The notes beneath the pieces are model-generated. The model had not been told where the DNA came from and did no database searches. It saw only the letters and a list, made by a program, of their open reading frames with translations. From assembly GCF_012952065.1 (NCBI RefSeq), contig NZ_JABCJJ010000003.1, positions 154,401 to 218,400 on the forward strand: 64,000 bases of DNA. Direction: 5' to 3'. The number at the start of each line of letters is the position of its first letter. Within the stretch, counting starts at the first letter, position 1. Below are positions 17,891-29,465 of this stretch, one piece after another. The stretch is from Cellulomonas fimi (GTDB lineage Bacteria > Actinomycetota > Actinomycetes > Actinomycetales > Cellulomonadaceae). The position numbers were made by a program, and so were the translations under genes.

Positions 17891-18663
17891 CGGCCGCCGT
17901 CCTGGCGCGCGGCGTGCGGGTCGTCCTCGGCGGCAACGAGATCCTGCGCGGGGTCGACGTCACCGCCCAGGACGGTGAGGTCGTGGCGCTGCTGGGAGCG
18001 AACGGCTCCGGCAAGTCGACCTTCGTGCGGGCCCTCGTGGGTGCCGTACCGCTCACGTCCGGTCAGGTCGAGCTGCTCGGCCGTCCGCTCGGCCCCGCGG
18101 TCCGCTGGGAGCGGATCGGCTACGTGCCGCAGCGGGTCAGCGCCGCGACGGGTGTCCCCGCGACCGCCGGGGAGGTCGTGACCTCGGGTCTGCTCCACGG
18201 GCGCCGGCTGCGCCCGCCACGTCGCTCGCGCACGGCCGTGCGCGACGCGCTCGAGCTCGTGGGCCTCGCGGACCGGGTCGACCGGCCCGTGCGCGAGCTC
18301 TCCGGAGGTCAGCAGCAGCGCGTTCTCATCGCACGGGCGCTGGTGCGCGACCCCGAGCTCCTGGTGCTGGACGAGCCGGTGGCCGGCGTCGACCTCACGA
18401 GCCAGAAGGCGTTCGCGTCGACGCTGACGACGCTCGCCGCCCGCGGCCGGACGGTCCTCGTCGTCCTCCACGAGCTGGGGGCGCTCGCACCGCTCGTCCA
18501 GCGCGCCGTCGTCCTGCGCCACGGTGCGGTCGTCCACGACGGCGCGCCCCCCCAGCCCACGCGCGAGCACGGAGGGGCCGACCACGACCACGTGCACCCG
18601 CACGATCCTGCCGATGACCTGGCGGGCGAGGGCCCGGTCGGCCTGCGGGGGTGGGGGCCCTGA
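17881..18663 (+). CDS. znuC: Zinc ABC transporter ATPase with His-rich tail
   Basis: The ATPase of the importer, 260 residues. It has Walker A GANGSGKST, signature LSGGQQQR and Walker B LLVLDEP with the following H-loop (VVLHELG). After the normal end of the domain (~residue 215) comes a ~40-residue tail with a His/Asp cluster (REHGGADHDHVHPHD). This looks like a metal-binding element and could sense cytoplasmic zinc. Two starts are possible: ATG at 17881, or ATG at 17887 which overlaps the znuA stop as ATGA. Its own stop overlaps the permease ATG. Confidence 0.92.
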   Translation: MRMTAAVLARGVRVVLGGNEILRGVDVTAQDGEVVALLGANGSGKSTFVRALVGAVPLTSGQVELLGRPLGPAVRWERIGYVPQRVSAATGVPATAGEVVTSGLLHGRRLRPPRRSRTAVRDALELVGLADRVDRPVRELSGGQQQRVLIARALVRDPELLVLDEPVAGVDLTSQKAFASTLTTLAARGRTVLVVLHELGALAPLVQRAVVLRHGAVVHDGAPPQPTREHGGADHDHVHPHDPADDLAGEGPVGLRGWGP

Positions 18664-19559
18664 TGGACGAGCTCGCCGGCATGGTCGGCGACCCCCTGAT
18701 GCAGCGGGCCTTGCTCGCCGCCCTGCTGGTGGGACTGGCCGCGCCCGTGGTGGGCACCTACCTCGTGCAGCGCCGGCTCAGCCTGCTGGGAGACGGCGTG
18801 GGGCATGTCGCGCTGACCGGGGTCGCGCTCGGCTGGCTGGTCGGGAGCGTCATGGGGCTCGTGCCGCAGGACGCCCTCGCGGTGCCCGGCGCGATCGTCG
18901 TCGCCGTGATCGGTGCCGTGGTCATCGAGCTCGTGCGCGAGCGCGGGCGCACCAGCGGCGACGTCGCGCTGGCGCTGATGTTCTACGGCGGCATCGCGGG
19001 GGGCGTGCTGCTCATCTCGATCGCGGGCGGGACCAGCGCCAACCTCATGGCCTACCTGTTCGGCTCCATCTCGACCGTCTCGAGAGGTGACCTCGGGCTC
19101 ACCGTCGCCCTGACGGCGCTGATCCTCGTCGTCGGGGTGGGCCTGCGCACCGCGCTCTTCGCCGTCTCCCACGACGAGGAGTTCGCCCACGCCGCGGGCC
19201 TGCCCGTCCGGGCCCTCAACGTCGCGACCGCCGTGGTCGCCGCGCTCACCGTGACCGTGTCGATGCGGGTCGTCGGGCTGCTGCTCGTGAGCGCGTTGAT
19301 GATCGTCCCGGTGGCGGTCGCGCAGCTCGTCGCGGCGTCGTTCGCTCGGACGATGAGCCTCGCGATGGCGATCGGCGTGGTTGTGTGCGTCACCGGGCTG
19401 TCGTTGACCTACTGGTACGACCTCTCCCCCGGCGCCACGATCGTGGTGCTCGCCGTCGGCGTCTACACGGTCGTGGCGCTCGTGCGCCCCCTGGTCCAGC
19501 GACGCCGCCCCGTCGACCCGCACCCGCAGGTGCCGGACGACGTGCGGGTGGCGGCCTGA
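18663..19559 (+). CDS. znuB: Zinc ABC transporter permease (ZnuB family)
   Basis: A 298-residue integral membrane permease of the ABC-3 family with eight or more predicted helices. Family hallmarks are visible: RRLSLLGDGVGHVALTG near the N-terminus and the DEEFAHAAGLPV loop after the middle helices. The ATG at 18663 overlaps the znuC stop as TGATG, so the genes are coupled. It moves the metal delivered by the lipoprotein into the cell. A DedA-like gene follows six bases later and may belong to the same transcript. Confidence 0.92.
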   Translation: MDELAGMVGDPLMQRALLAALLVGLAAPVVGTYLVQRRLSLLGDGVGHVALTGVALGWLVGSVMGLVPQDALAVPGAIVVAVIGAVVIELVRERGRTSGDVALALMFYGGIAGGVLLISIAGGTSANLMAYLFGSISTVSRGDLGLTVALTALILVVGVGLRTALFAVSHDEEFAHAAGLPVRALNVATAVVAALTVTVSMRVVGLLLVSALMIVPVAVAQLVAASFARTMSLAMAIGVVVCVTGLSLTYWYDLSPGATIVVLAVGVYTVVALVRPLVQRRRPVDPHPQVPDDVRVAA

Positions 19560-19565
19560 CCCGCA

Positions 19566-20171
19566 GTGGGGGGCATCCCGACCTTCCTCGGCCTGGCGGA
19601 GCTCAGCTTCCCGCGCCTGGTCGCGGCGCTCTTCGTGGTCGTGCTGCTGCGGGCGCAGGCCACGTACTGGCTGGGCCGCGCGGTGGCCTCGACCGTGCGG
19701 TCACGGGCCCGGCGTGCCGCGCGCGGCGGCGGCGGCGACCTACGTCACCGCGCGGGGGCGGGGCTCGCTCGACGGTGGGCCGACGTCGCCGCCCGCGTGG
19801 AGCGGTGGTCGCACGGCCCGGGTGGACGGCGGGCCGTGGCTCTGCTGCAGCGCTGGGGACCGGTCGCGGTCACGTCGAGCTTCCTCACCGTCGGCGTCCA
19901 GACCGCCGTGAACGCCGCCGCCGGGCTGACGCGCATGCCGTTCCGGCGGTACCTCGTCGCCATGGTCCCCGGCTGCCTCGCGTGGGCGTTCGTCTACGCG
20001 ACCGTGGGGTTCGGGGCGTTGTACGGCGCCGTGGCCGTGGCCGCGGGCTCTCCGTGGGCCGTGTCGGGGGTGGTCGTCGTGCTGGTCGCCGTCGTCGCGG
20101 TCGTGCTGCGACGCCGCCGTCGGATGGCCGGGGCGCAGGGCGTGGAGCGCGATACCGCGGGTTCCCGGTAG
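19566..20171 (+). CDS. DedA/VTT-domain membrane protein
   Basis: A 201-residue membrane protein with about four helices. The central part has the pattern of the VTT (SNARE-associated/DedA) fold: an amphipathic re-entrant helix followed by a Gly- and Pro-rich turn (LTRMPFRRYLVAMVPGCLAWAF, about residues 122-143, given here as the region) and a small-residue C-terminal helix. Family members move lipids or lipid-linked substrates. The GTG start lies six bases after znuB, so it is expressed with the zinc operon, but a role in zinc uptake is not evident. The C-terminus is very basic. Confidence 0.65.
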   Translation: MGGIPTFLGLAELSFPRLVAALFVVVLLRAQATYWLGRAVASTVRSRARRAARGGGGDLRHRAGAGLARRWADVAARVERWSHGPGGRRAVALLQRWGPVAVTSSFLTVGVQTAVNAAAGLTRMPFRRYLVAMVPGCLAWAFVYATVGFGALYGAVAVAAGSPWAVSGVVVVLVAVVAVVLRRRRRMAGAQGVERDTAGSR

Positions 20172-20173
20172 CG

Positions 20174-21010
20174 TCACCCCGAGCCCGGCAGGTCCGCCGC
20201 CCCCCCGTACCGGCGGTCGCGACGCGCGTACACCTCGACGGCGCGCCACAGCGAGCGGCGGTCGACGTCGGGCCAGAGCTCGTCGAGGAAGACCAGCTCC
20301 GCGTAGGCCGACTGCCAGATCATGAAGTTGGACGTCCGCTGCTCGCCCGAGGTCCGCAGGAACAGGTCGACGTCCGGCAGGTCGGGCTCGTCGAGGTGCG
20401 CGGCGACGGTCCGCTCGGTGATGCGCTCCGGGTCGAGGCGGCCCGCGGCCACCTCCCGCGCGATGGCGCGGGTGGCGTCGGCGATCTCGGCCCGTCCCCC
20501 GTAGTTCACGCACATCGTGAGGGTGCACACGTCGTTGTCACGCGTGAGCCGCTCGGCCTCCTCGAGCTCGGCGAGGACGGAGCGCCAGAGCCGCGGGCGT
20601 CGGCCGGCCCACCGGACCCGCACGCCCCAGTCGTGCATGATGTCGCGGCGACGTCGGAGCACGTCGCGGTTGAACCCCATGAGGAACCGCACCTCGTCGG
20701 GCGACCGCTTCCAGTTCTCGGTCGAGAAGGCGTACGCGGAGACGTGCGTCACGCCGATCTCGATGGCGCCCGCGACGACGTCGAGCAGCGAGGCCTCGCC
20801 CGCCTCGTGGCCCGCGGTGCGCGGGAGCCCCTGGGCGTTGGCCCACCGGCCGTTGCCGTCCATCACGATCGCGACGTGCCGCGGGACAAGCTCGGGCGGG
20901 ATCGCGGGCGGTCGGTCGCCCGACGGGTGCGCGGGCGGCGACACGACGACGTGCGGAGCCGTGCGCGCGCGGGCGCCCGGCTCGGGGCGCCGGCGGATTG
21001 CCCCGGCCAT
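20174..21010 (-). CDS. uppS: Isoprenyl (undecaprenyl/decaprenyl-type) diphosphate synthase
   Basis: A cis-prenyltransferase of 278 residues that makes the long-chain polyprenyl diphosphate carrying cell-wall precursors. Motifs of the family are complete: [10 protein letters not shown] (catalytic Asp), [13 protein letters not shown], and [14 protein letters not shown] followed by AYAELVF. The first ~45 residues form a basic, Pro-rich extension. The ATG at 21010 overlaps the recO stop as TGATG, the usual actinobacterial recO-uppS pair. Chain length (C50 or C55) cannot be read from sequence. Confidence 0.95.
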   Translation of the reverse strand: MAGAIRRRPEPGARARTAPHVVVSPPAHPSGDRPPAIPPELVPRHVAIVMDGNGRWANAQGLPRTAGHEAGEASLLDVVAGAIEIGVTHVSAYAFSTENWKRSPDEVRFLMGFNRDVLRRRRDIMHDWGVRVRWAGRRPRLWRSVLAELEEAERLTRDNDVCTLTMCVNYGGRAEIADATRAIAREVAAGRLDPERITERTVAAHLDEPDLPDVDLFLRTSGEQRTSNFMIWQSAYAELVFLDELWPDVDRRSLWRAVEVYARRDRRYGGAADLPGSG

Positions 21011-21741
21011 CAGACGCGCTCGACGAGGCGCAGCGAGCGCAGCTGCCGCTCGAGATGGAACTGCAGGAACGCCGCGACGAGCCCGTCGGCCTCGCGACGG
21101 TGCCGCTCGTGGCTCGCGTCCGCGGGTCCCCACTCGCCGCTCAGGAGCGCCGCCAGGAGCACGAACGTCTCCGGGGCCGGTGCGGTGGCGCCCGGCGGCC
21201 GACAGCGTCCGCACACGGCACCCCCCTGGGCGACCGCGAACGAGTGGTGCGGGCCGGGCGCACCGCACCGCGCGCAGTCGGTGAAGCTCGGCGCCCAGCC
21301 GGCGACGGACAGCGCACGCAGGAGGTAGGAGCTCAGGACGAGGCCGGGCGCGTGGGCGCGCTCGGCGAGCGACCGGATCGCCCCGACAAGCAGCCGGTAC
21401 TGCGGCAGCGCCGGCTCGCCCTCGGCCTCGACGAGCCGCTCCGCGGTCTCGAGCATCGCGGTGCCCGCCGTGTAGAGCGCGTAGTCCTCGCACACCGGGC
21501 GACCGAACGGCGTGATGGTCTCGACCTGGGTGACGATGTCGAGGTTGCGCCCCGCGTGGAGCTGGATGTCGACGTGCATGAACGGCTCGAGTCGCGCACC
21601 GAAGCGCGACGACGTCCGGCGCACGCCCTTGCCGACCGCGCGCACCTTGCCGTGCGACCGGGTCAGGAGGGTGACGATCCGATCGGCCTCGCCCAGCTTC
21701 TGGGTGCGCAGCACGATCGCCTCGTCGCGGTAGAGGCTCAC
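21010..21741 (-). CDS. recO: DNA repair protein RecO
   Basis: RecO (243 residues) anneals strands and, with RecR, loads RecA at gaps. The N-terminal OB fold begins [20 protein letters not shown], the helical middle follows, and the zinc finger is present as CARCGA...CGRC near residues 163-185. It is coupled to uppS by an overlapping stop/start and lies 94 bases downstream of leuA on the same strand. Confidence 0.95.
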   Translation of the reverse strand: MSLYRDEAIVLRTQKLGEADRIVTLLTRSHGKVRAVGKGVRRTSSRFGARLEPFMHVDIQLHAGRNLDIVTQVETITPFGRPVCEDYALYTAGTAMLETAERLVEAEGEPALPQYRLLVGAIRSLAERAHAPGLVLSSYLLRALSVAGWAPSFTDCARCGAPGPHHSFAVAQGGAVCGRCRPPGATAPAPETFVLLAALLSGEWGPADASHERHRREADGLVAAFLQFHLERQLRSLRLVERV

Positions 21742-21835
21742 CGGACCATCGTCTCCCGCGCTGCGGGCGTCCGCGGGTTCGCCGCAGCACCGGCGCGGCG
21801 ACGTCGCGCCCGTCCCGGGACCCGCCGTTCGCGAG

Positions 21836-23728
<1,893 letters not shown>

Positions 23729-25243
23729 TCACCCCAGCGCGACGAGGTCGCGGTCCGTCAGGGCGACCAGTCGGCCGTCGACGACCGTGAGGTGGTACGC
23801 GTCGGCGGGCAACGGCGTCGTCCAGCGCGTGCGGCCGTCCGCCGGGTCGAGCGCGGCGAGGACGGGGCCGAGGTCCGGATCGGTCATCGGGACCACGAGG
23901 ACGCGACCGTCCGTGAGCACCTGGCTGGCCTGGGTGCCGGTCGGCGCGTCGACCGCCCACAGCTCGGCGCCGCTGCGCGCGTCGAGCGCCCGGAGCTCGC
24001 GGCCCCCGCCGAGGATCACGCGTCCGTCGAGCACCAGCACACCGCCGTCCAGGGTGGCGTCGGACTCCCAGACCTTCTCGCCGGTCGACGCGTCGAGCGC
24101 CACGATGCCGCTCCAGCTCGGCGAGCTGGTCAGGAGCAGTCCGCGCATCGAGCCGTCGTCGACCTGCGGCAGCAGGACCGGCCCGGGGATGGGGATGCTC
24201 TCGCTCCCGTCCGCCCGGGCGACCGTCCCGTACTCCTCGCGGCCCGTCCCGACCCCGCCGGACTCACCGACCGCGAAGCGGCCGTCCGGCAGCGCGGTCA
24301 CCTCGAGCCGCCACCCACCGGCGACGGCACGGTCGCCGCCGCGCAGGTGCCACTCCGCGACGAGCTCGCCGTCCGGGTCGAACGCCCAGGTCACCGGGCC
24401 GTTGACGACGAGCACGTCGCCCTCGACCGAGGGGTACAGCGCGAGCGGCCCGGTGGTGCTGGGCGGCAGCGGCTCGTCGCCGGCGAACGACCAGGTGACG
24501 TCCCCGGTCACCGGGTCCTCCAGCGTGACCTGGGCGACGCGGTCCGCGCGCAGGGACGTCACCACGAGCCCGCCGCCGAACGCCGCGAGCAGCACCTGCT
24601 CACCGGGGAGCGCACGCTCCGCGACCCGCTCCCCCGTCCGTGCGTCCAGGACGACGAGGAGCGCCGGACCGTCCCACTGGTAGGTGCCGTCCTGCGCACG
24701 GAGCACCGCGGACCGGACGAGCCGGCACGCGACGTAGGGCGCGGCCGCGGCCGAGCCGTCGAGCGGGACGCACCACGCGTCGCCGGTCTCAGCGACCTCG
24801 TCGAGCGGGGCGGACCAGCGCTGCCGGCCGGTGACAGGGTCGAGCGCGACGACGCCGGTGCGCCCGCTGCCGTCACGACCCGCCAGCACCAGGCTGCCGG
24901 CGACGGTGTCGATCTGGCCCCAGCCGCGCAACGGCGCGCGCCACCGCTCGGCAAGCCCCGGGTCGAGCGGAGCGAGGACGCCGGGCACGACGGCGAGCCG
25001 GGCCGCACGCTCGCGTGCGCGCACCGCACCGACGAGCGACGTGACCACGAGCACGAGCACCAGGCCGGCCGCGACCGGCCACCAGCGGCGGAGCCGGCGG
25101 GCCGCGAGCGCGCGGCGGGGCGCCTGGGCCCCCTCCCGACTCGCGTCAGCCCGCCCGGCGGGCGCGGCGGACGCCGCGACCTCGGCTCCGTCGAGGTCGG
25201 TTACCTCGACCAGGACGACGTCCTGCATCTGGTCCCGCGCCAT
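23729..25243 (-). CDS. Membrane-anchored PQQ-type beta-propeller protein
   Basis: A 504-residue protein. Its ~60-residue cytoplasmic N-terminus is followed by one membrane helix (WWPVAAGLVLVLVVTSLVG) and an outside domain made of PQQ-like repeats. Each repeat has the Ala/Leu-Asp-x-x-(S/T)G-x-x-x-W core, for example ALDPVTGRQRWSAPL, ALDASTGEKVWESD, ALDARSGAELW and ALDPADGRTRWT. No quinoprotein active-site residues are obvious, so it is more likely a structural or binding propeller (BamB-like fold) than a dehydrogenase. It lies between the core genes leuA and era as an accessory gene, next to another membrane protein gene. Confidence 0.8.
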   Translation of the reverse strand: MARDQMQDVVLVEVTDLDGAEVAASAAPAGRADASREGAQAPRRALAARRLRRWWPVAAGLVLVLVVTSLVGAVRARERAARLAVVPGVLAPLDPGLAERWRAPLRGWGQIDTVAGSLVLAGRDGSGRTGVVALDPVTGRQRWSAPLDEVAETGDAWCVPLDGSAAAAPYVACRLVRSAVLRAQDGTYQWDGPALLVVLDARTGERVAERALPGEQVLLAAFGGGLVVTSLRADRVAQVTLEDPVTGDVTWSFAGDEPLPPSTTGPLALYPSVEGDVLVVNGPVTWAFDPDGELVAEWHLRGGDRAVAGGWRLEVTALPDGRFAVGESGGVGTGREEYGTVARADGSESIPIPGPVLLPQVDDGSMRGLLLTSSPSWSGIVALDASTGEKVWESDATLDGGVLVLDGRVILGGGRELRALDARSGAELWAVDAPTGTQASQVLTDGRVLVVPMTDPDLGPVLAALDPADGRTRWTTPLPADAYHLTVVDGRLVALTDRDLVALG

Positions 25244-25292
25244 GAGCCGACGCTACTCGCGCGTTCTCCCCGTGGCGCGGGTGGCGCCTCGC

Positions 25293-26786
25293 TCAGATGC
25301 CGAGCTGGAACACGCCCCAGTACGCGAGCATCACGAGCAGGACCACGGAGCCGACGGAGACGAGCACGAGGCTCACTGTCGCGGCGGGCCCGTCGACGGC
25401 GGTCGCCTCCTCGTCCTTGCGCAGGTCGCCGACCCGGTTCACGAGCATCGCGGCCCCGACCACGGCGGCGACACCGAGCAGGCGCACACCGACCCACCCG
25501 CCTTGCACGACCCACGCATTCCGCTCGTAGTCGAGCGCGAGGCGGGCGACCGAGACGAGATACCAGACGAGCGCCACGACGGTGAGCAGGGACCCGAGCG
25601 CCAGGGCGAGCAGCGGGCCGCCCAGGCCCCGTGCGAGGCCGGTGCCCTCTCGGCGGGCGAACCTCGCGACCAGCAACACGACCGCGCCCACCACCACGGC
25701 CGCCGCTCCTCCCACGACGGTGTTCACCACCGTGTCGCCGTCGCCGAACCAGCGCGGCGTCGCGACCGGCTCGGCGAGGAAGGTCTGGTACGGCTGACCT
25801 CCGGCGATCCGCGGCGCGGCGTCGACGGTAGCCGGCAGGCCGTCGATCCAGCGTGCCAGGTCGCGCACGAGGTCGGCCGAGACGCGACCGTCGACCCTGA
25901 GCCCGTGGTCGGCGCCGGCGTAGTAGCGGACGGTCACCTGGTCGTTCCCACCCTCCGCGAGGTCGTCGATGATCCGACGCGCGCCCTGCACCAACGGCAA
26001 CGAGGCGTCAGCGGTGCCGTACGCGACGAACACCGGCTGGGTCGTGCGCTTCTGGAAGGGTGTCACGACGAAGTCCGCGTACTCGAAGCCGCCACCAGGC
26101 AACGCCATGCCGACGGCCCGGGGGATCGCCCGGAACACACCGTCGGGCACGCCGGTGTTGCGCAGGTAGTTGTCTGCCGCGTAGGCCGCCTGCTGTCGTG
26201 GTGGCACGACGGGGGCGGACACCAGTGCGGCGAACGCCAGGGTCGGGTCCCGGGCCGTCATGACCGGGGCGATCCACGCCCCCTCGCTCTCGCCGTACAC
26301 GCCCACCCGGTCCGGGTCGACGCCGTCGCGGCTGCGGAGCACGTCGACCGACCGCGCGTAGTCGGCCGCCATCGACTCGTAGTCGCGATGCCGCGTCGAG
26401 TAGGTGTCGAGGCGCTTGTTGGGCACCAACGTGACGATGCCCGCGCTCGCGAGATCGTGCGCCTGGACCCGGAACGCCCGCCGGAACTCACCCGTGCCGG
26501 CGCCGTGGACGAAGACCACTCCGGGCAGGTCGCCAGGGGCGTCCACCGGTCGGCTGATCTGCGCCTGCACCACCGCGCCGTCGAGCTGGACGTCGACGAC
26601 CTCCGTCTCGACGCGGTAGGTCCCGACCGGCGTGCGGTCGACGGGACCGCCGATGACGGTGGACGACCTCTCCACGACCAGCGGGTCCGTGAGGGGCGAC
26701 GGATCCCACTGCGGCCCGAGCACGGCGCCGAGCACCGCGAGCACGATGATGCCGACGGCGGTCGTCGCTGCGGTCCGGAAGAGCAC
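25293..26786 (-). CDS. Alpha/beta hydrolase with C-terminal membrane domain
   Basis: A 497-residue protein. It begins with a signal-anchor helix, followed by an extracellular alpha/beta hydrolase domain with oxyanion region VVFVHGAGTGE, nucleophile elbow GVYGESEGAW (Ser) and the late catalytic His in AGADHGLRV. After ~residue 350 come four membrane helices that anchor the end of the protein. The domain resembles secreted acyl- or dipeptidyl-peptidase-type hydrolases, but the substrate is unknown. A hydrolase fused in front of a four-helix membrane domain is an unusual layout. It lies downstream of era and upstream of the propeller protein gene. Confidence 0.8.
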   Translation of the reverse strand: MLFRTAATTAVGIIVLAVLGAVLGPQWDPSPLTDPLVVERSSTVIGGPVDRTPVGTYRVETEVVDVQLDGAVVQAQISRPVDAPGDLPGVVFVHGAGTGEFRRAFRVQAHDLASAGIVTLVPNKRLDTYSTRHRDYESMAADYARSVDVLRSRDGVDPDRVGVYGESEGAWIAPVMTARDPTLAFAALVSAPVVPPRQQAAYAADNYLRNTGVPDGVFRAIPRAVGMALPGGGFEYADFVVTPFQKRTTQPVFVAYGTADASLPLVQGARRIIDDLAEGGNDQVTVRYYAGADHGLRVDGRVSADLVRDLARWIDGLPATVDAAPRIAGGQPYQTFLAEPVATPRWFGDGDTVVNTVVGGAAAVVVGAVVLLVARFARREGTGLARGLGGPLLALALGSLLTVVALVWYLVSVARLALDYERNAWVVQGGWVGVRLLGVAAVVGAAMLVNRVGDLRKDEEATAVDGPAATVSLVLVSVGSVVLLVMLAYWGVFQLGI

Positions 26787-26842
26787 CCGCAGATCTTAGG
26801 GCCCGGCACCGATCCCGGTGCGGACCCGGTCCGGCAGCCCGG

Positions 26843-27733
26843 TCAGAACCCGAGCCGGCCGAGCTGCTTGGGGTCGCGCTGCCAGTCCTTGGCGACCTTG
26901 ACGTGCAGGTCGAGGAAGACACGGGTGCCGAGCAGCGCCTCGATGCCCCGGCGCGCCTCGCTGCCGACGTCGCGCAGACGGGCGCCCCCGCGCCCGATGA
27001 CGATCGCCTTCTGGCTGTCCCGCTCGACGAACAGGTTGACGCGGACGTCCAGCATCGGCGTCGGGCCCTCGCGCGGCACGATCTCGTCGACCACGACCGC
27101 GAGCGAGTGGGGCAGCTCGTCGCGCACGCCCTCGAGTGCCGCCTCACGCACGAGCTCGGCGACCATCACGACCTCCGGCTCGTCGGTCAGCTCGCCGTCC
27201 GGGTAGAGCGCGGGACCCGGCGCGAGGTGTCCGACCAGGACGTCGGTCAGCACGTCGACCTGGTAGCCGTCCGTCGCCGACACCGGGACGATGTCCGCCC
27301 ACTCGCCGAGCTCGGCGATGGCGAGCAGGTGCTCGGCGAGCCGGCCGCGACCGACGAGGTCCGCCTTGGTGGCGATCGCGACCACGGGCGACCGGAGCTC
27401 GGCGAGCTCGGCGGCGATGTAGCGGTCACCCGGTCCGATCTTCTGGTCGGCGGGCAGGCAGAACGCCACGACGTCGACCTCGGTGAGGGTGTCCCGGACG
27501 AGCGCGTTGAGGCGCTCGCCGAGCAGCGTGCGCGGGCGGTGCAGGCCCGGGGTGTCCACCAGCACGAGCTGGGCGTCCGGCCGGTGCACGATGCCGCGGA
27601 TCGTGTGCCGCGTCGTCTGCGGTCGCCCCGACGTGATGGCGACCTTCTGCCCGACGAGCGCGTTCGTCAGGGTCGACTTGCCCGCGTTGGGCCGGCCGAC
27701 GAGGCAGGCGAAGCCGGAACGGAAGTCGGTCAT
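26843..27733 (-). CDS. era: GTPase Era
   Basis: A ribosome-assembly GTPase that binds 16S rRNA, 296 residues. The G motifs are GRPNAGKST (G1), DTPG (G3), TKAD (G4) and SATDGY (G5). The C-terminal KH domain contains the family's VIGRGGARLRDVG loop. The ATG overlaps the stop of the upstream CBS-protein gene (ATG at 27731-27733, stop at 27730-27732), continuing the coupled chain phoH-ybeY-CBS-era. Confidence 0.96.
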   Translation of the reverse strand: MTDFRSGFACLVGRPNAGKSTLTNALVGQKVAITSGRPQTTRHTIRGIVHRPDAQLVLVDTPGLHRPRTLLGERLNALVRDTLTEVDVVAFCLPADQKIGPGDRYIAAELAELRSPVVAIATKADLVGRGRLAEHLLAIAELGEWADIVPVSATDGYQVDVLTDVLVGHLAPGPALYPDGELTDEPEVVMVAELVREAALEGVRDELPHSLAVVVDEIVPREGPTPMLDVRVNLFVERDSQKAIVIGRGGARLRDVGSEARRGIEALLGTRVFLDLHVKVAKDWQRDPKQLGRLGF

Positions 27734-29016
27734 CGGGCTGCTCCATGGAGGTCGGGGTCGTGGTCGCCGGGCTCCGCCCGCTCGGGTTCGACGAGGGTCA
27801 CGACGAGGGTCGCGAGCTGCTTGCGCCGGCCCTCCGCCCGGTCGGCGACCAGGTGGAGCCCGTGGATGTCTGCCGCCGACCCGGGCAGCGGCACCTTGCC
27901 GAGCGCCTTGGCGAGCAGGCCGCCCGCGGTGTCCACGTCGTCGTCGTCCACGTCGAGCTGGAACAGCTCGCCCAGCTCGTCGACCGGCAGGCGGGCCGGG
28001 ACCCGGAACGACCCGTCGCCCAGGTCCTCGACCTGCGGCACGGAGCGGTCGTGCTCGTCGGTGAGCTCACCGACGATCTCCTCGAGGGCGTCCTCGATCG
28101 TGACGAGGCCCGCGATCCCCCCGTACTCGTCGACCGCGATCGCGATGTGCGACGACGTCGCCTGCATCTCGCGCAGGAGGTCGTCGACCGGCTTGGTCTC
28201 GGGCACGAACACGGCGGGGCGCAGGATCGTCGTCACCGGGTCGTCCTGGCTGTCCGGCGCATCCTGCATCCGCCGCACGAGGTCCTTGAGGAAGACGACG
28301 CCGCGCAGGTCGTCGACCGACTCCCCGACGACCGGCACCCGCGAGTACCCCGACCGCAGCAGGAGCCGCAGCGCCTTGCGCAGCGAGGTGCCGGCGCCCG
28401 CCGTGAGCATCTCCGTGCGCGGCACCATCACCTCGCGCGTCAACGTGTCGCCGAGCTCGAAGACGGACCGCAACATCTCGCGCTCCTCCTCCTCGATCCC
28501 CTCCGACTCGCTGACCCGGTCGACCATGTCCCTGAGCTCGTCCTCGTCGACCTCGCCCGTGCGGCCGGCAGCGGGAGCGAGCCGACCGAGGGGCAGCCGG
28601 GCGACCACCGAGAGCAGGCCGGAGAGCGCGACCAGGACCCGCAGCGGGTGCCTGTGACCGACGCCGCGTGGGCTGGCCCGGACCAGGAGCAGCGCGATCA
28701 GCGCCGTGAGCACGACGCTCAGCAGGAGGATCTGCCACCACAGCAGCGATCCCGTCGACGCGAGCGCGAGCGTGATGGAGGTCGTCGTCGTCATCTCGAA
28801 CACGAGTCGGACGAACGACGCGGCCGCGGCGGTGCGGGCCGGCTCGGTCGTCAGGCGCCGGACGCGGGAGGCGTGCGGACGCGACTCGGTGACGAGCTCG
28901 CTCACGGCAGCCCTCGTCACGCGCAGGACGGCGACCTCGCCCGCGCTGAGGAGCGCTGCGAGCACCATGCAGGCTGCCGCCACGAGGACGAGCAGCGCGA
29001 CGGGGGCGTCGATCAT
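27730..29016 (-). CDS. CBS-domain membrane protein (CorC/HlyC-like, CNNM family)
   Basis: A 428-residue protein. The N-terminal membrane domain has about three helices (residues ~1-150). A CBS pair follows ([15 protein letters not shown] and [30 protein letters not shown]), then the C-terminal CorC_HlyC domain (about 335-410). Family members take part in magnesium or cobalt handling or efflux. I chose the ATG at 29016, which overlaps the ybeY stop. The open frame continues upstream but overlaps ybeY entirely. Confidence 0.92.
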   Translation of the reverse strand: MIDAPVALLVLVAAACMVLAALLSAGEVAVLRVTRAAVSELVTESRPHASRVRRLTTEPARTAAAASFVRLVFEMTTTTSITLALASTGSLLWWQILLLSVVLTALIALLLVRASPRGVGHRHPLRVLVALSGLLSVVARLPLGRLAPAAGRTGEVDEDELRDMVDRVSESEGIEEEEREMLRSVFELGDTLTREVMVPRTEMLTAGAGTSLRKALRLLLRSGYSRVPVVGESVDDLRGVVFLKDLVRRMQDAPDSQDDPVTTILRPAVFVPETKPVDDLLREMQATSSHIAIAVDEYGGIAGLVTIEDALEEIVGELTDEHDRSVPQVEDLGDGSFRVPARLPVDELGELFQLDVDDDDVDTAGGLLAKALGKVPLPGSAADIHGLHLVADRAEGRRKQLATLVVTLVEPERAEPGDHDPDLHGAAR

Positions 29017-29465
29017 CGGCGCGCGAGGAACGTGAGGAGCAGCTGACGCTGCAGGGCGAACATCTCCTTCTCCTCGTCGGGCTCGGCGTGGTCGTAGCCG
29101 AGCAGGTGGAGGATGCCGTGCGTCGTGAGGAGCAGGAGCTCCTCGGTGGTCGAGTGCCCCGCGTCCCGCGCCTGGCGCGCGGCGACCTCGGGGCAGAGCA
29201 CGACGTCGCCGAGCAGCCCGGCGGGCGTGACGTCGCCCTCCCGACCGGGCCGGAGCTCGTCCATCGGGAAGGACAGGACGTCGGTCGGTCCCGGCTCGTC
29301 CATCCACTGCACGTGCAGCTCGCTCATCACGTCGGTGCCGACGAGCAGGATCGACAGGTCCGTCTGCGGGTGCACGTGCATCGCGTCGAGGACGTGGCGC
29401 GCGAGCGCCGCGAACTCGGCCTCGTCGGTCGCGTACCCCGACTCGTTGTTGACCTCGACGCTCAC
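29013..29465 (-). CDS. ybeY: Endoribonuclease YbeY
   Basis: A 150-residue metal-dependent RNase that matures rRNA 3' ends and takes part in ribosome quality control. The zinc site [11 protein letters not shown] is intact near residues 114-124. The GTG start at 29465 overlaps the phoH stop (29462-29464), and its own stop overlaps the CBS-protein ATG. Function and position match the standard actinobacterial phoH-ybeY pair. Confidence 0.95.
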   Translation of the reverse strand: MSVEVNNESGYATDEAEFAALARHVLDAMHVHPQTDLSILLVGTDVMSELHVQWMDEPGPTDVLSFPMDELRPGREGDVTPAGLLGDVVLCPEVAARQARDAGHSTTEELLLLTTHGILHLLGYDHAEPDEEKEMFALQRQLLLTFLARR

